64,000 nt of DNA from Pontibacterium sinense (lineage in GTDB: Bacteria; Pseudomonadota; Gammaproteobacteria; Pseudomonadales; Balneatricaceae). Positions within the stretch are counted from its first letter, which is position 1, and every line of letters starts with the position of its first letter. Position numbers and translations under genes: made by a program. This document shows, in pieces, positions 1-8,425 of the stretch. The notes under the pieces are model-generated. The model was given only the letters and a program-made list of their open reading frames with translations, was not told the DNA's origin and did not search any database. Location: contig NZ_JADEYS010000012.1 of the NCBI RefSeq assembly GCF_015209595.1, positions 62,001-126,000 of the forward strand. The letters are read 5' to 3'.

Positions 1-241
1 TGAATTCCATGATTTTAATGCCTCCTGGCAGGTTGAGTGTAACTGCAGTGCTGGGTTTAAAAATATTATGCTGCACCAGCGTAATAAATAACTGTGACAG
101 AATAGTTGGGATTTGGCGAAGAGCAAAGTGTCATTTCGGAGATGAGGGAAGACCACGGATGTCGCGATCTTCGTTAATCTGGCGTTGCAGAGGTTAGAGG
201 CAAGTAAAACAACTTCATGCCGGAGGGACGTTCTATCTGTC

Positions 242-1684
242 TTACTCGGTGGTCTCTATAGTCAGACTGGTAAGCTGTCCCGGCCCCTCTTTCTTTTTGT
301 CCCGGATCAGCTGCTCAATCTCTTTCATCAACTTAGATTGATGCTCGTGCGGATGACAAGTGGCGACAGCGACGGTTGCACTCAGGTGTACATTCTCACT
401 GAAGCGATGACAGTTGATGGTGGTATGCAGCACTTCAGCGATTTTATGTGTGTCTTCGGCGGATGACTGGGGGCATAACACCAAAAAACTATCGCCGCCC
501 CAGCGACCAAAATACGTATTGTCGGGCAGCCGCTCTTCAACTAACCGACTCACCTCTACCAGCAGCAGGTCGCCGACCGGGTGGCTATGTTCAATGTTGA
601 TCTGACTGAAGTTATCCAGATCGAACAGGATGACATGTAAGGGCTGTCCTTGGTTGGCACAGTGATCGATATCCTTTTCCAGCTCCGAATCCATGTTGAT
701 CCGGTGATAAATACCTGTCAGATAGTCTCTTTTTCCAAGTTGTTCTAAGCGTTGGTTCCGGTCACTCAGGCGCGCATTAACCTTAGCCAGCTGGGCATTG
801 AATTTCCGGCTGCTGTAGTTGCGATAGGAGAGGAATGCAGCAATGACGGACAGTAAGGCGACGAGCACAAGTAAAATGGTGTAATCGCGCGCCTGCTCGA
901 CGTTGACCCGGTACCAGCGTGCGAGGATTTGGTCGTGCAGCTCGATAGGTAACGCCTGTACGGCTTTTTGAAACGCACTGGCGAGCAGTGGATCATCATT
1001 GCGCACACCGATGCTCAGCTCGATATTTACATTGGTATGCCCGCTGATTTTCAGGGTGCCCAGACCATGACGTTCGATCTGGTACAGCGCGATCGGCAGG
1101 GTCGCCATCGTAGCCAGGGCTTCACCTTTGGCAACGGTACGCAGTGATTCTAACAGTGAGTCTGCATATTGAACGTCAAGCTGTGGAAAGTTATCGCGCA
1201 CATGCTCGGCAAAGATATAGCCTGCGGGGATGACCAGTTTATGGCCTTCCAGACTTTTTAAGCCGTCGAGGTAGCGGGTGTTTTGGTCAGAGATCAGCAC
1301 TACGGGCATGGATACATAAGGTTCAGTAAAACTCAGAAACTGTTCGCGCTCAGGACTGATATTGATCATGGGTAACAGATCACAGACCCGCTGTTTTGCA
1401 TTGTTGAGCGAATCGCTCCAGTTGTCGGTGGGGACGAGTTCTAGCCGGATATTCAGGAGGCGTGCGAATTCCTCCATAAAGTCGGAGCTTACACCGGTAT
1501 AGCGTCCCTGTTTATCAATCGCTTCAAAGGGCATCCAGTTCGGGTCAACGCAGAACTTCACGGGCTCCCGATTGCTCAGGTAGCTTTTTTCCTCGGCCGT
1601 CAGTTCTAAGGCTGCTGTTGCGATAGGAGAGATTCCCAACAGCACGATAAGTCCAAGCTGGCAGCACAATACCCGTAACAACAT
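242..1684 (-). CDS. Membrane-bound solute-binding / GGDEF sensor protein
   Basis: 480 aa. A signal peptide (about residues 1-24) is followed by a periplasmic type-3 solute-binding domain (about 35-260; 'VKFCVDPNWMPFE', 'GVSSDFMEEFA'), one membrane helix (about 268-286), a short coiled linker and a GGDEF domain (about 318-470; 'RDYLTGIYHR', 'ILFDLDNF'). Family logic: a small periplasmic ligand would control cytoplasmic c-di-GMP synthesis. The signature reads GGDSF (residues 396-400), with Ser in place of the usual Glu, and the Lys of the usual DxFK motif is Ser, so cyclase activity is uncertain. The ATG start has a purine-rich AGGAG upstream. It stands alone with no partner gene. The domain call is firm; the function is inferred. 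Confidence 0.85.
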   Translation of the reverse strand: MLLRVLCCQLGLIVLLGISPIATAALELTAEEKSYLSNREPVKFCVDPNWMPFEAIDKQGRYTGVSSDFMEEFARLLNIRLELVPTDNWSDSLNNAKQRVCDLLPMINISPEREQFLSFTEPYVSMPVVLISDQNTRYLDGLKSLEGHKLVIPAGYIFAEHVRDNFPQLDVQYADSLLESLRTVAKGEALATMATLPIALYQIERHGLGTLKISGHTNVNIELSIGVRNDDPLLASAFQKAVQALPIELHDQILARWYRVNVEQARDYTILLVLVALLSVIAAFLSYRNYSSRKFNAQLAKVNARLSDRNQRLEQLGKRDYLTGIYHRINMDSELEKDIDHCANQGQPLHVILFDLDNFSQINIEHSHPVGDLLLVEVSRLVEERLPDNTYFGRWGGDSFLVLCPQSSAEDTHKIAEVLHTTINCHRFSENVHLSATVAVATCHPHEHQSKLMKEIEQLIRDKKKEGPGQLTSLTIETTE

Positions 1685-2256
1685 CTCGCACCGTTCTCCT
1701 CAATCCATGTGCTTTCAGCGTAGCAAATATATGACTGATTGAAGGGAGGATTACGACTTAAGAGGGGAAGAGGTGTGAGCAGGGAGGGGGGGTATGCACC
1801 GGGCTAAGCGTAACTGTACGGTACTTAATCGTCAGCTTGATGCGTTTAAATTTTCAAGGGGGTTTGCTGCTTTGTTTTCATGCGGTTGTTTCAATTAAGT
1901 CTATTTACAGAACAGTGTCTTTCCGTATGTTGCGTTTAATTTCTGGAAAGTTGATGGTTATCACCGGGAATATGTTTTAAGTACATGAGTTCTTGAATTG
2001 TTTTTACGAATGCTTTACAAGGGTTGGTCTCGTTTTCTAGTTCTGACATATTTCTGTTTTTTGTTTGAAATTTGGATGAAGGAAAAGAATGACACTGCCT
2101 CTTATCAGCACGGTTTCACAGGTTAGATCAGTGCTCTGAACGTGGTTACAGGCCTGGATAGGTTTGGGGTGTTGAGTCGTTTCACATGTTTTCTCTTAGT
2201 CAGTTTGTCCTAGAGTTTCAGATCGAAACTCTCGCAATAATATGGAGTGTTGCAGA
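1685..2256. other. Intergenic region between divergent sensor and chemoreceptor genes
   Basis: About 570 bases without a convincing gene. It lies between two divergent genes, so it must hold both promoters, but no strong -10/-35 pair stands out by eye. A purine-rich G/A tract (about 1739-1795) lies next to the sensor gene. A perfect stem-loop next to the chemoreceptor start is listed separately. Confidence 0.6.
2212..2232 (+). promoter_or_regulatory. Stem-loop in the chemoreceptor leader
   Basis: A perfect 8-bp inverted repeat (agagtttc / gaaactct, 5-base loop agatc) ends 11 bases before the GGAG ribosome-binding site of the chemoreceptor gene. It has no T-run, so it is not an intrinsic terminator. 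It could be a protein-binding palindrome or an RNA hairpin affecting translation or stability. The structure is seen directly; the role is not known. Confidence 0.4.
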
Positions 2257-3885
2257 ATGAAGTTTTCCAATCTCTCGGTGCGCTACAAGCTATGGAGCCT
2301 GATTTTACTGGCCGCCACAGCATTGATCGTCCTGACGGTGATGGCGCTGGTCGAGATGCGGGCCTCATTGTATGCCGAGCGGGAGTTGCAACTGCAGGTA
2401 CTGATCGATAGTGCCTACAGTGTGCTGGAAGAGCAGGAGACGCGCGTAAATAGTGGGCAGATCACGGCAGAAGAGGCTCGTAGTGAAGCGCGTATCTTAT
2501 TGGAAAATATGACTTATGGAGAAGATGGCTACTTCTTCGTTGTTGATCGTTCAGCGACCATGATGGTCCATGGAGGCAATCGATCGTTGGTTGGAAAAGA
2601 TATGAGCCGCACTCGCACCAGCAGCGGACAACTGCTGTTCAGTGATATGGCCGCGTTGATCGGCTCAGGAAAAAGTACGGCTCTGTTCCGTTATGACTGG
2701 CCGCATGCCGGTGAGACGGAGCCTCAACCGAAGCTATCTTATGCCCGCGCGTTTAATCCGTGGGGGTGGGTCATCGGCAGCGGTGTGTATATCGATGATC
2801 TGAACGAAACCCTCAGTGATAACCTGATCCAGTTGGTGGTTCAGTTGGTGATTGCGCTGGCGCTCATGGCGGGGGTGGCTGCTGTCATCGGGCGATCGAT
2901 CATTGAGCCATTGGAACGGATTCACGATGTTATGGAGCGTGTGGCGGGTGGAGACCTGAAGGTACGCACCGAAGTGAACAGCCATGATGAGTTTGGCCGT
3001 GTGAGTGGCCGCATTGATTCAACGTTAGAAGTTTTTCAGGGGCTTATTCGTGAGATCACCAATAGCACCAATCAACTGACCAGCAACGCTGAAGAGTTGT
3101 CGAGCAGTGCGAAGGAAACCAGTGGTGCACTGGACCGGCAGGCGCAGGAATCAGAGTTGCTGTCGGCCGCGATGACGGAGATGACGGCCAGTATTGAAGA
3201 GGTAGCCCGAAGCGCAGGTGAAACCTCCATGGCGATAGAGAATGCAGATCAGGAAGCCGATGATGGCAATCGTGATGTGGACAGCTCTATCGCTAAGATC
3301 CAGGAGCTGGCGGCAGAAGTTGAAGAAGCGGCAGCGGTGATCAAAGACCTTGAAAAGGACACCGAGCAGATCAGCAACGTGCTGAATCATATTCAGAAAA
3401 TATCGGATCAGACGAATCTATTGGCGCTGAATGCGGCGATTGAAGCAGCGCGTGCCGGTGAAACCGGCCGTGGTTTTGCGGTTGTGGCGGATGAAGTACG
3501 TGAACTGGCGCGTCACTCACGTGATTCCACCGAAGAGATTCAAAGCCTGAACGAGCGCTTGAGCAAAGCAGCGCGTAAAGCGGTAGATGTGATGGATCGG
3601 TCACGGCAGCGGGCAGAAGACAGCGTGAGTGCCGCCAAGCATGCCGGTGATAAGTTAAGTCTGATCGTGACTGATATGAGCCGCGTGCGTGACATGGGTC
3701 TGCAAGTGGCCGCCGCGACAGAGCAGCAGAGTCTGGTGTCCGAAGAGATGAACGGTAATTTGATGACGATTACCAAAGGTGCTGAGACGACAGTGGAAGC
3801 TGCCAATACGGTCTCTGCCAGTGGGGAGCGTCTGAAGAATCTGGCGACAAATCTGCAATCGGAAATCAGCCGCTTTCGTATCTGA
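2257..3885 (+). CDS. Methyl-accepting chemotaxis protein with periplasmic Cache domain
   Basis: 542 aa. Order: TM helix (about 12-30), periplasmic single-Cache domain (about 33-175; '[11 protein letters not shown]', '[15 protein letters not shown]' are typical sCache_2 signatures), second TM helix (about 180-200), HAMP domain, then the long coiled-coil signalling domain with the conserved hairpin tip ('[18 protein letters not shown]', '[10 protein letters not shown]'). Such receptors sense small ligands, often organic acids, and signal through CheW/CheA. The start at 2257 was preferred over an in-frame ATG at 2242 because GGAG at 2244-2247 is well spaced for it. No chemotaxis genes lie nearby, so this is an orphan receptor. 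The ligand is unknown. Confidence 0.92.
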   Translation: MKFSNLSVRYKLWSLILLAATALIVLTVMALVEMRASLYAERELQLQVLIDSAYSVLEEQETRVNSGQITAEEARSEARILLENMTYGEDGYFFVVDRSATMMVHGGNRSLVGKDMSRTRTSSGQLLFSDMAALIGSGKSTALFRYDWPHAGETEPQPKLSYARAFNPWGWVIGSGVYIDDLNETLSDNLIQLVVQLVIALALMAGVAAVIGRSIIEPLERIHDVMERVAGGDLKVRTEVNSHDEFGRVSGRIDSTLEVFQGLIREITNSTNQLTSNAEELSSSAKETSGALDRQAQESELLSAAMTEMTASIEEVARSAGETSMAIENADQEADDGNRDVDSSIAKIQELAAEVEEAAAVIKDLEKDTEQISNVLNHIQKISDQTNLLALNAAIEAARAGETGRGFAVVADEVRELARHSRDSTEEIQSLNERLSKAARKAVDVMDRSRQRAEDSVSAAKHAGDKLSLIVTDMSRVRDMGLQVAAATEQQSLVSEEMNGNLMTITKGAETTVEAANTVSASGERLKNLATNLQSEISRFRI

Positions 3886-4249
3886 TCACCCAAGTGGTCG
3901 GGTATTCATCCATTCTTGGTTAGGCTTCGTTCAGTGACCAGTGGTTACTGGCGAAGCCGCCACATTCCGTTTACCTGTGCTTACGCGTTCCTTCCGTATC
4001 ACAGACGTTCTGACTTTATATCTTTACATCTATTTACACCCCAGATAGCTACCTAGTGCAATTCTGCGCCTTTTGGACTTCCAGTATGACTCCTGCCCGC
4101 ATCTTGTCTGCGGTGACTAGATATTGAATGGTATGTCATACAGTTGTCTGGGTTCTGTCTGATTTTTTATCCAGTTCGTGGGTAGTAATCACACCGCAGT
4201 TCTGCCTTGAAAATCTGTAACCGTTTGTTCTTTATGAAAATGTTCTTTG
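3886..4249. other. Intergenic region upstream of the sigma-54 promoter
   Basis: About 360 bases without a gene. A 7-bp inverted repeat (ggcttcg / cgaagcc, about 3923-3958) with an inner hairpin could be a weak terminator for the chemoreceptor but lacks a T-run. The rest is where activator sites for the downstream sigma-54 promoter would be expected; none could be defined by eye. Confidence 0.5.
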
Positions 4250-4265
4250 TGGCATCTGTCTTGCT
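4250..4265 (+). promoter_or_regulatory. Sigma-54 (RpoN) promoter for 3-hydroxybutyrate dehydrogenase
   Basis: TGGCAT-5 bases-TTGCT matches the RpoN consensus TGGCAC-N5-TTGCW, with GG and GC at the required spacing. It lies about 100 bases upstream of the dehydrogenase start on the same strand. In Pseudomonas, bdhA transcription is known to depend on RpoN and the enhancer-binding protein HbcR, so the match is biologically sensible. No HbcR-like gene lies in this window. Confidence 0.75.
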
Positions 4266-4367
4266 CTAGGTTGGGCTCGTCACTGAGTAGCCAACAGTGG
4301 GCCGATACCGAAGCCCGTTAGCAGTGACGTTGAGAACGTTCTAATAATAATCAACGGAGATTCACTG

Positions 4368-5150
4368 ATGACCCAACGTAAAAATGCCATTGTGACAGGC
4401 TCAACCAGCGGAATAGGCCTGGGTATCGCAACTGCACTGGCCAAAAAAGGTATGAATGTCATGCTCAATGGCTTCGGCGATACGCTGGTGATTGAGCAAA
4501 TTCGTAAAAACCTGTCCGATACCTACGGTGTGGAGGTTGTCTATTCAGCTGCGGATATGAGTTGTCCCCAAGCGATTGCGACGATGATGGAAGAAGCGCT
4601 AGACACCTTCGGACAGATCGATGTGGTGGTCAATAACGCAGGTATTCAGCACGTTGCGCCGGTGGATGAATTTCCGACTGAGAAGTGGGACGCGATCATG
4701 TCCATCAATCTCTCCAGTGCGTTTCATACGACCAAACTGGCGCTGCCGGGGATGAAGGCACAGGGCTGGGGGCGCATTATCAATCTGGCCTCCGCCCATG
4801 GATTGGTCGCATCGCCCTATAAATCGGCGTATGTCGCGGCTAAACACGGACTGGTAGGTTTCACTAAAACCGTCGCGCTGGAAGCGGCGGAACAGGGCAT
4901 TACCGTGAATGCGATCTGTCCGGGGTATGTGCTGACACCGCTGGTCGAGAAGCAGATTCCCGATACCGCCCAAGCGCGTGGTATCACTGAAGACGAGGTG
5001 AAGCGGGATGTCCTGTTAAAAGCGCAGCCGACGAAAAAATTTGTCACCGTTGAGCAGCTAGGGGAGATGGTGGTCTTTTTATGCGGCGATGCGGCCGCCT
5101 CAATGACCGGAGCTGCACTGCCTGTGGATGGTGGCTGGACCGCGCAATAA
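4368..5150 (+). CDS. bdhA: 3-hydroxybutyrate dehydrogenase (short-chain dehydrogenase)
   Basis: 260 aa, the usual length. A classical SDR with the nucleotide-binding TGSTSGIG (residues 10-17), NNAG (89-92), catalytic Ser142, Tyr155 and Lys159, and the C-terminal 'DGGWTAQ' typical of D-3-hydroxybutyrate dehydrogenases. The enzyme interconverts D-3-hydroxybutyrate and acetoacetate with NAD in the cytoplasm, linking polyhydroxybutyrate or ketone-body use to central carbon. It is a single gene with CGGAG before the ATG, preceded by a sigma-54 promoter at 4250-4265, which suggests induction by hydroxybutyrate through an enhancer-binding activator. Another SDR specificity is possible but less likely. 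Confidence 0.88.
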   Translation: MTQRKNAIVTGSTSGIGLGIATALAKKGMNVMLNGFGDTLVIEQIRKNLSDTYGVEVVYSAADMSCPQAIATMMEEALDTFGQIDVVVNNAGIQHVAPVDEFPTEKWDAIMSINLSSAFHTTKLALPGMKAQGWGRIINLASAHGLVASPYKSAYVAAKHGLVGFTKTVALEAAEQGITVNAICPGYVLTPLVEKQIPDTAQARGITEDEVKRDVLLKAQPTKKFVTVEQLGEMVVFLCGDAAASMTGAALPVDGGWTAQ

Positions 5151-5173
5151 ATCGGCTTACGCCCACAGGCCCT

Positions 5174-6502
5174 TCAAGCGTTCTGTTGTCGGGCTTGCTG
5201 AGTGAGTTGCACCTGATGCCAGTAATAGGCCGCCCACGTCATCAATGCTGCCAGACTCATCGCAAGCATGGTGGCAATGGCCGCACCGTTGATGCCGTAT
5301 AACGGGATGAACCAGAAGTTGCAGACGGCATCAATAGACAGAGTGATGCAGCCAATCAGCACCACATAGCTGCCCTTGTGGGAGTATTGCAGCCACGTGG
5401 ATGAAAATGCCGCCAGTGCCCAAACCGCATAGCCTGAGATCAGATAAACCAGTGCTTGTTTCGCTTGCAAGAAGTCGCTGCCGAAAAATGAGAGCAACCA
5501 TTGTCCAGAGATGATCAACCCTGCGGCCAGCGCGATGATCGCCACGGTGGTGATCTTCTGGCCCTGCCAGAATAGGGTACGGGCCGCTTTTTCTCCGCGT
5601 TCTAAGGCCGGTGCAATCAGCGGCAGGAACAGCCCGGCAATGGTGACTTGTGCAACGGGTAGCACATGTGCGGTGGTGGCTGCTGCGGCGAAATGGCCGA
5701 CGTCATGTTCTTCTGCCAGCATCTCTAACATGAAGAGGTCGATCTGATTGAGGGCAAGGGTGATCAGCATCGCCAGCATCATCGGCACCGATAGCTTCAG
5801 GAGCTGTTGTCCTCGCAGGGTATCGGGTGCACGCTGAAGTGTGACCAGATTTAATTGCCGGATCTTGTGCCATTGCCAGCCGATAATCGCGCATACGGAG
5901 AGCGCTCCCGATGCGATGACCTGCCATAGCTCAACCTTGGTAAAAACCGCCATCAAGCCAAAAATCAGCGTGATCTTTAGCAAGGGCAACGCGATTCGCC
6001 AGGGCAAGTTGGACAGTGCCAGGTGTTTCGCCGATTGCAGAATCCGGCTCAGCAGGGCACCAATCGCAATCAATGGCAGCACAAACGACATCAAGAGCAA
6101 GGGGTGGTGATCCTGCAGATCAGAGGAGCCCAGATGCATCACGCTGGCGGCGCAGGTGCAGATGATGACCACCAAAGAGAGTGCCGCGCCGATCCATAGA
6201 TAAAAGCGTAAAAACTCCCACACACCACGGTTGTCACCTTTAGCTAGGGGGCCTGACAGAATCCTCGGAGCAACTCTGTCACCGCCGAGCAGTATCAGTA
6301 CGCTGGCAAGCGCGGCAAACGCATACGCAACCTTATAGTCGCCATATTCGTGGCTGGAAAGCGCCTGGCTGAGAGTCAGATTAAACAGATAATCCGCCAC
6401 AAAACCGGCAACGACACCGAGGATCAGAACAAGACTGCCGTGCTTAAAATAGTCAGGTGAGAGTATCGCTTGGCTGTCCCGGTTCGACATGGAGTGATCC
6501 AT
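5174..6502 (-). CDS. Oligosaccharide flippase-family membrane protein (Wzx/MATE-like)
   Basis: About 442 aa from the ATG at 6502. Some 12-14 hydrophobic helices, beginning with 'GSLVLILGVVAGFVADYLFN', and the 'SHEYGDYKVAYAF' and 'GDRVAPRIL' segments resemble polysaccharide-biosynthesis flippases. Such proteins move lipid-linked sugars across the inner membrane. The longest frame starts at a TTG (6550) with no ribosome site; the ATG at 6502 or the one at 6490 is more likely, and the choice is not settled. No glycosyltransferases lie nearby, so the substrate cannot be inferred. It converges with bdhA, 23 bases apart. Confidence 0.72.
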   Translation of the reverse strand: MDHSMSNRDSQAILSPDYFKHGSLVLILGVVAGFVADYLFNLTLSQALSSHEYGDYKVAYAFAALASVLILLGGDRVAPRILSGPLAKGDNRGVWEFLRFYLWIGAALSLVVIICTCAASVMHLGSSDLQDHHPLLLMSFVLPLIAIGALLSRILQSAKHLALSNLPWRIALPLLKITLIFGLMAVFTKVELWQVIASGALSVCAIIGWQWHKIRQLNLVTLQRAPDTLRGQQLLKLSVPMMLAMLITLALNQIDLFMLEMLAEEHDVGHFAAAATTAHVLPVAQVTIAGLFLPLIAPALERGEKAARTLFWQGQKITTVAIIALAAGLIISGQWLLSFFGSDFLQAKQALVYLISGYAVWALAAFSSTWLQYSHKGSYVVLIGCITLSIDAVCNFWFIPLYGINGAAIATMLAMSLAALMTWAAYYWHQVQLTQQARQQNA

Positions 6503-6615
6503 CAATAATATCAATCCGGCGACGATAGTGCTCGGAAGCGGTTTTCGCAATTGGCTAAAAGATCTATACCGGGAATAAACCGTACGCCTTTACAGGGGAT
6601 CTCCCTGTCATCGCT

Positions 6616-7071
6616 TTAGGCGATGGGTAGCTTGGTGGTGTATTTGATCTCCTCCATAGAAAAGCTTGAGGTGACATTGGACAGACCGTCGATTCCGTTG
6701 ATCAGGTTTTTGTAGAATGCATCAAAGGCCGCGATATCTTTCACGACCACGCGTAAGAGGTAATCCCACTCACCCGACATACGATAGCATTCCACCACTT
6801 CATCATAATGCATCACCCGTGAGGCGAAATTCTCCAGCCACTCCGTATCGTGATGCTGGGTTTTGATATGCACAAACACTGAGATGCCCAGTTGAATCTT
6901 TGTGCCATCAAGAAGGGCAACCCGCGCTTTGATGATCCCCTCATCTTCCAATCGCTTGATCCGCTTCCAGCAGGGCGTTGTGGATAAGTTTACGTGCTCT
7001 GCAATCTCGCTGACGGAGAGGGTACAGTCAGTCTGTAGAAGGTTCAGAATCTTCTTGTCTATCTTATCCAT
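6616..7071 (-). CDS. Lrp/AsnC-family transcriptional regulator
   Basis: 151 aa from the ATG at 7071, the normal Lrp size; the longer frame begins at a TTG in the promoter region. The N-terminal helix-turn-helix ('[13 protein letters not shown]', '[13 protein letters not shown]', 'CWKRIKRLE') is followed by the RAM ligand-binding domain ('[17 protein letters not shown]'). It is divergent from the PLP enzyme at 7212, with starts 141 bases apart, the standard layout of an amino-acid-responsive regulator and its target. By analogy with DecR/YbaO of E. coli, which controls cysteine detoxification, it probably responds to cysteine or a related amino acid; that is inference. Confidence 0.88.
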   Translation of the reverse strand: MDKIDKKILNLLQTDCTLSVSEIAEHVNLSTTPCWKRIKRLEDEGIIKARVALLDGTKIQLGISVFVHIKTQHHDTEWLENFASRVMHYDEVVECYRMSGEWDYLLRVVVKDIAAFDAFYKNLINGIDGLSNVTSSFSMEEIKYTTKLPIA

Positions 7072-7211
7072 AGTATTGAATTCTATTTTTGTTGTGTTGA
7101 ATAAAAAATAATTCTCTTTCGGGGCGTATGTTGTCAAGAACTCGCAAAATATTTCTACCGCTCCCTTGCTAGATTAAAGCCTGTGGTTTTAATCTGAACA
7201 GAGGGTCGGTT

Positions 7212-8252
7212 ATGTCGTCTTGGGTGGCTGAATCAGTTGGTAAAATTTCTGCAGATTATCAGCGGTCTGCGGATACGCATCTCATCAAGCTGGAAGGCCT
7301 GAAGATTGAAGGGGTTGATATCTACCTCAAGGATGAAAGCACCCATCCAACCGGCAGTCTGAAGCACCGTCTGGCACGCTCCCTGTTTTTGTATGCAGTG
7401 TGTAATGGCAGGATTACCGAAAATACTACGGTGGTGGAAGCGTCTTCAGGCAGTAGCGCGGTCTCTGAAGCGTACTTTGCCCGCATGATCGGGGTGCCCT
7501 TTATCGCCGTGATGCCCCGCAGTACCGCACAAAGCAAAATCAAACAGATCGCACTTTATGGCGGCCGTTGTCATTTCGTTGAGTCGGCCACACAGATGCA
7601 CAGCGAAGCCGTGAAAGTTGCGGCTGAGCTGGGGGGCTATTTCATGGATCAGTTTACCTACGCCGAGCGGGCCACCGACTGGCGGGGTAACAATAATATC
7701 GCTGAAAGCATCTTCCGCCAGATGGAAGCAGAACCGCACCCAGTGCCGCATACCGTGGTGATGAGTGCGGGCACGGGCGGTACGTCAGCGACTATCGGGC
7801 GCTATATTCGCTACAAGGGGCTGGACTCTCGCCTGCTGGTGGTTGATCCAGAAAACTCCGTGTTCTACGACAGCTACCAGTCAGGTGATACCGAGCTGAC
7901 CGCGTCCGTGGGCAGTAAAATCGAGGGGATTGGTCGTCCGCAGGTTGAAGCGTCTTTTCAGCCTGCCATCATCGACGCGATGCTAAAAGTATCGGATGCC
8001 GCCAGTATTGCGACGATTCATTGGCTGGAAGGCCGTATAGGACGTAAAGCGGGTGCGTCGACCGGTACCAATCTCTGGGGCGCGTTGCAGGTGGCACAGG
8101 AGATGAAAGCGAACGGTGAGCAAGGCTCTATCGTGACGTTGATGTGTGACAGTGGCGAGCGCTACCTTGATACGTACTACAACGCAGCATGGGTGAGGGA
8201 GAACATCGGGGATATTCAGCCGGAGCTGGATAATCTGAATGCCTTGTTCTAA
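7212..8252 (+). CDS. PLP-dependent cysteine synthase-family enzyme (Cds1-like)
   Basis: 346 aa, fold-type II PLP enzyme. The '[13 protein letters not shown]' motif carries the PLP lysine, '[15 protein letters not shown]' is the substrate loop and '[14 protein letters not shown]' the phosphate-binding glycine loop. The SLKHR form and length resemble the L-cysteine desulfhydrase (Cds1) branch of the cysteine synthase family rather than CysK/CysM. It likely acts on L-cysteine in the cytoplasm, releasing sulfide. Its divergent Lrp-type regulator supports a role in amino-acid stress or catabolism. The start ATG follows GAGGGTCGGTT. The exact reaction (desulfhydrase or synthase) cannot be decided from sequence alone. 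Confidence 0.78.
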   Translation: MSSWVAESVGKISADYQRSADTHLIKLEGLKIEGVDIYLKDESTHPTGSLKHRLARSLFLYAVCNGRITENTTVVEASSGSSAVSEAYFARMIGVPFIAVMPRSTAQSKIKQIALYGGRCHFVESATQMHSEAVKVAAELGGYFMDQFTYAERATDWRGNNNIAESIFRQMEAEPHPVPHTVVMSAGTGGTSATIGRYIRYKGLDSRLLVVDPENSVFYDSYQSGDTELTASVGSKIEGIGRPQVEASFQPAIIDAMLKVSDAASIATIHWLEGRIGRKAGASTGTNLWGALQVAQEMKANGEQGSIVTLMCDSGERYLDTYYNAAWVRENIGDIQPELDNLNALF

Positions 8253-8283
8253 GCGTGAAACAGGTCGGTCCGGGATCGTACTG

Positions 8284-8375
8284 GTTCCCATGATCCTCCG
8301 TGGGAATCCATACAGCTGTCGTAACCGTTCCCGCATGGTGAGTAGGTCTAAGCTCCCACACGGGAGCGTGGGAAC
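8284..8375. repeat. REP-like intergenic palindromic element
   Basis: A 92-base element bounded by gttccca and tgggaac, with internal 'cgtgggaat' and 'gttcccgca' copies of the same word. It resembles the dispersed 'GTTCCCA...TGGGAAC' palindromic elements found between genes in many marine and sulfur gammaproteobacteria. It sits between two convergent genes. Only one copy is visible in this window, so its repeat status is inferred from resemblance. Confidence 0.5.
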
Positions 8376-8385
8376 GAATGATGTG

Positions 8386-8410
8386 GTCTGCCCGTGAATG
8401 ACGGGCAGAC
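8386..8410. terminator. Perfect stem-loop between convergent genes
   Basis: A 10-bp perfect stem (gtctgcccgt / acgggcagac) with a 5-base loop gaatg, placed between the 3' ends of the PLP enzyme and modF. There is no T-run on either side, so it is probably an RNA-stabilising hairpin or a weak bidirectional terminator. Confidence 0.5.
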
Positions 8411-8425
8411 GTGATCGGCTTCTCG

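Noticed and set aside
9-197. 62-codon frame at the left edge
   Set aside because: Low coding quality, no ribosome site; may be chance.
3923-3958. Stem-loop after the chemoreceptor gene as an intrinsic terminator
   Set aside because: The stem is only 7 bp with an irregular interior and there is no T-run.
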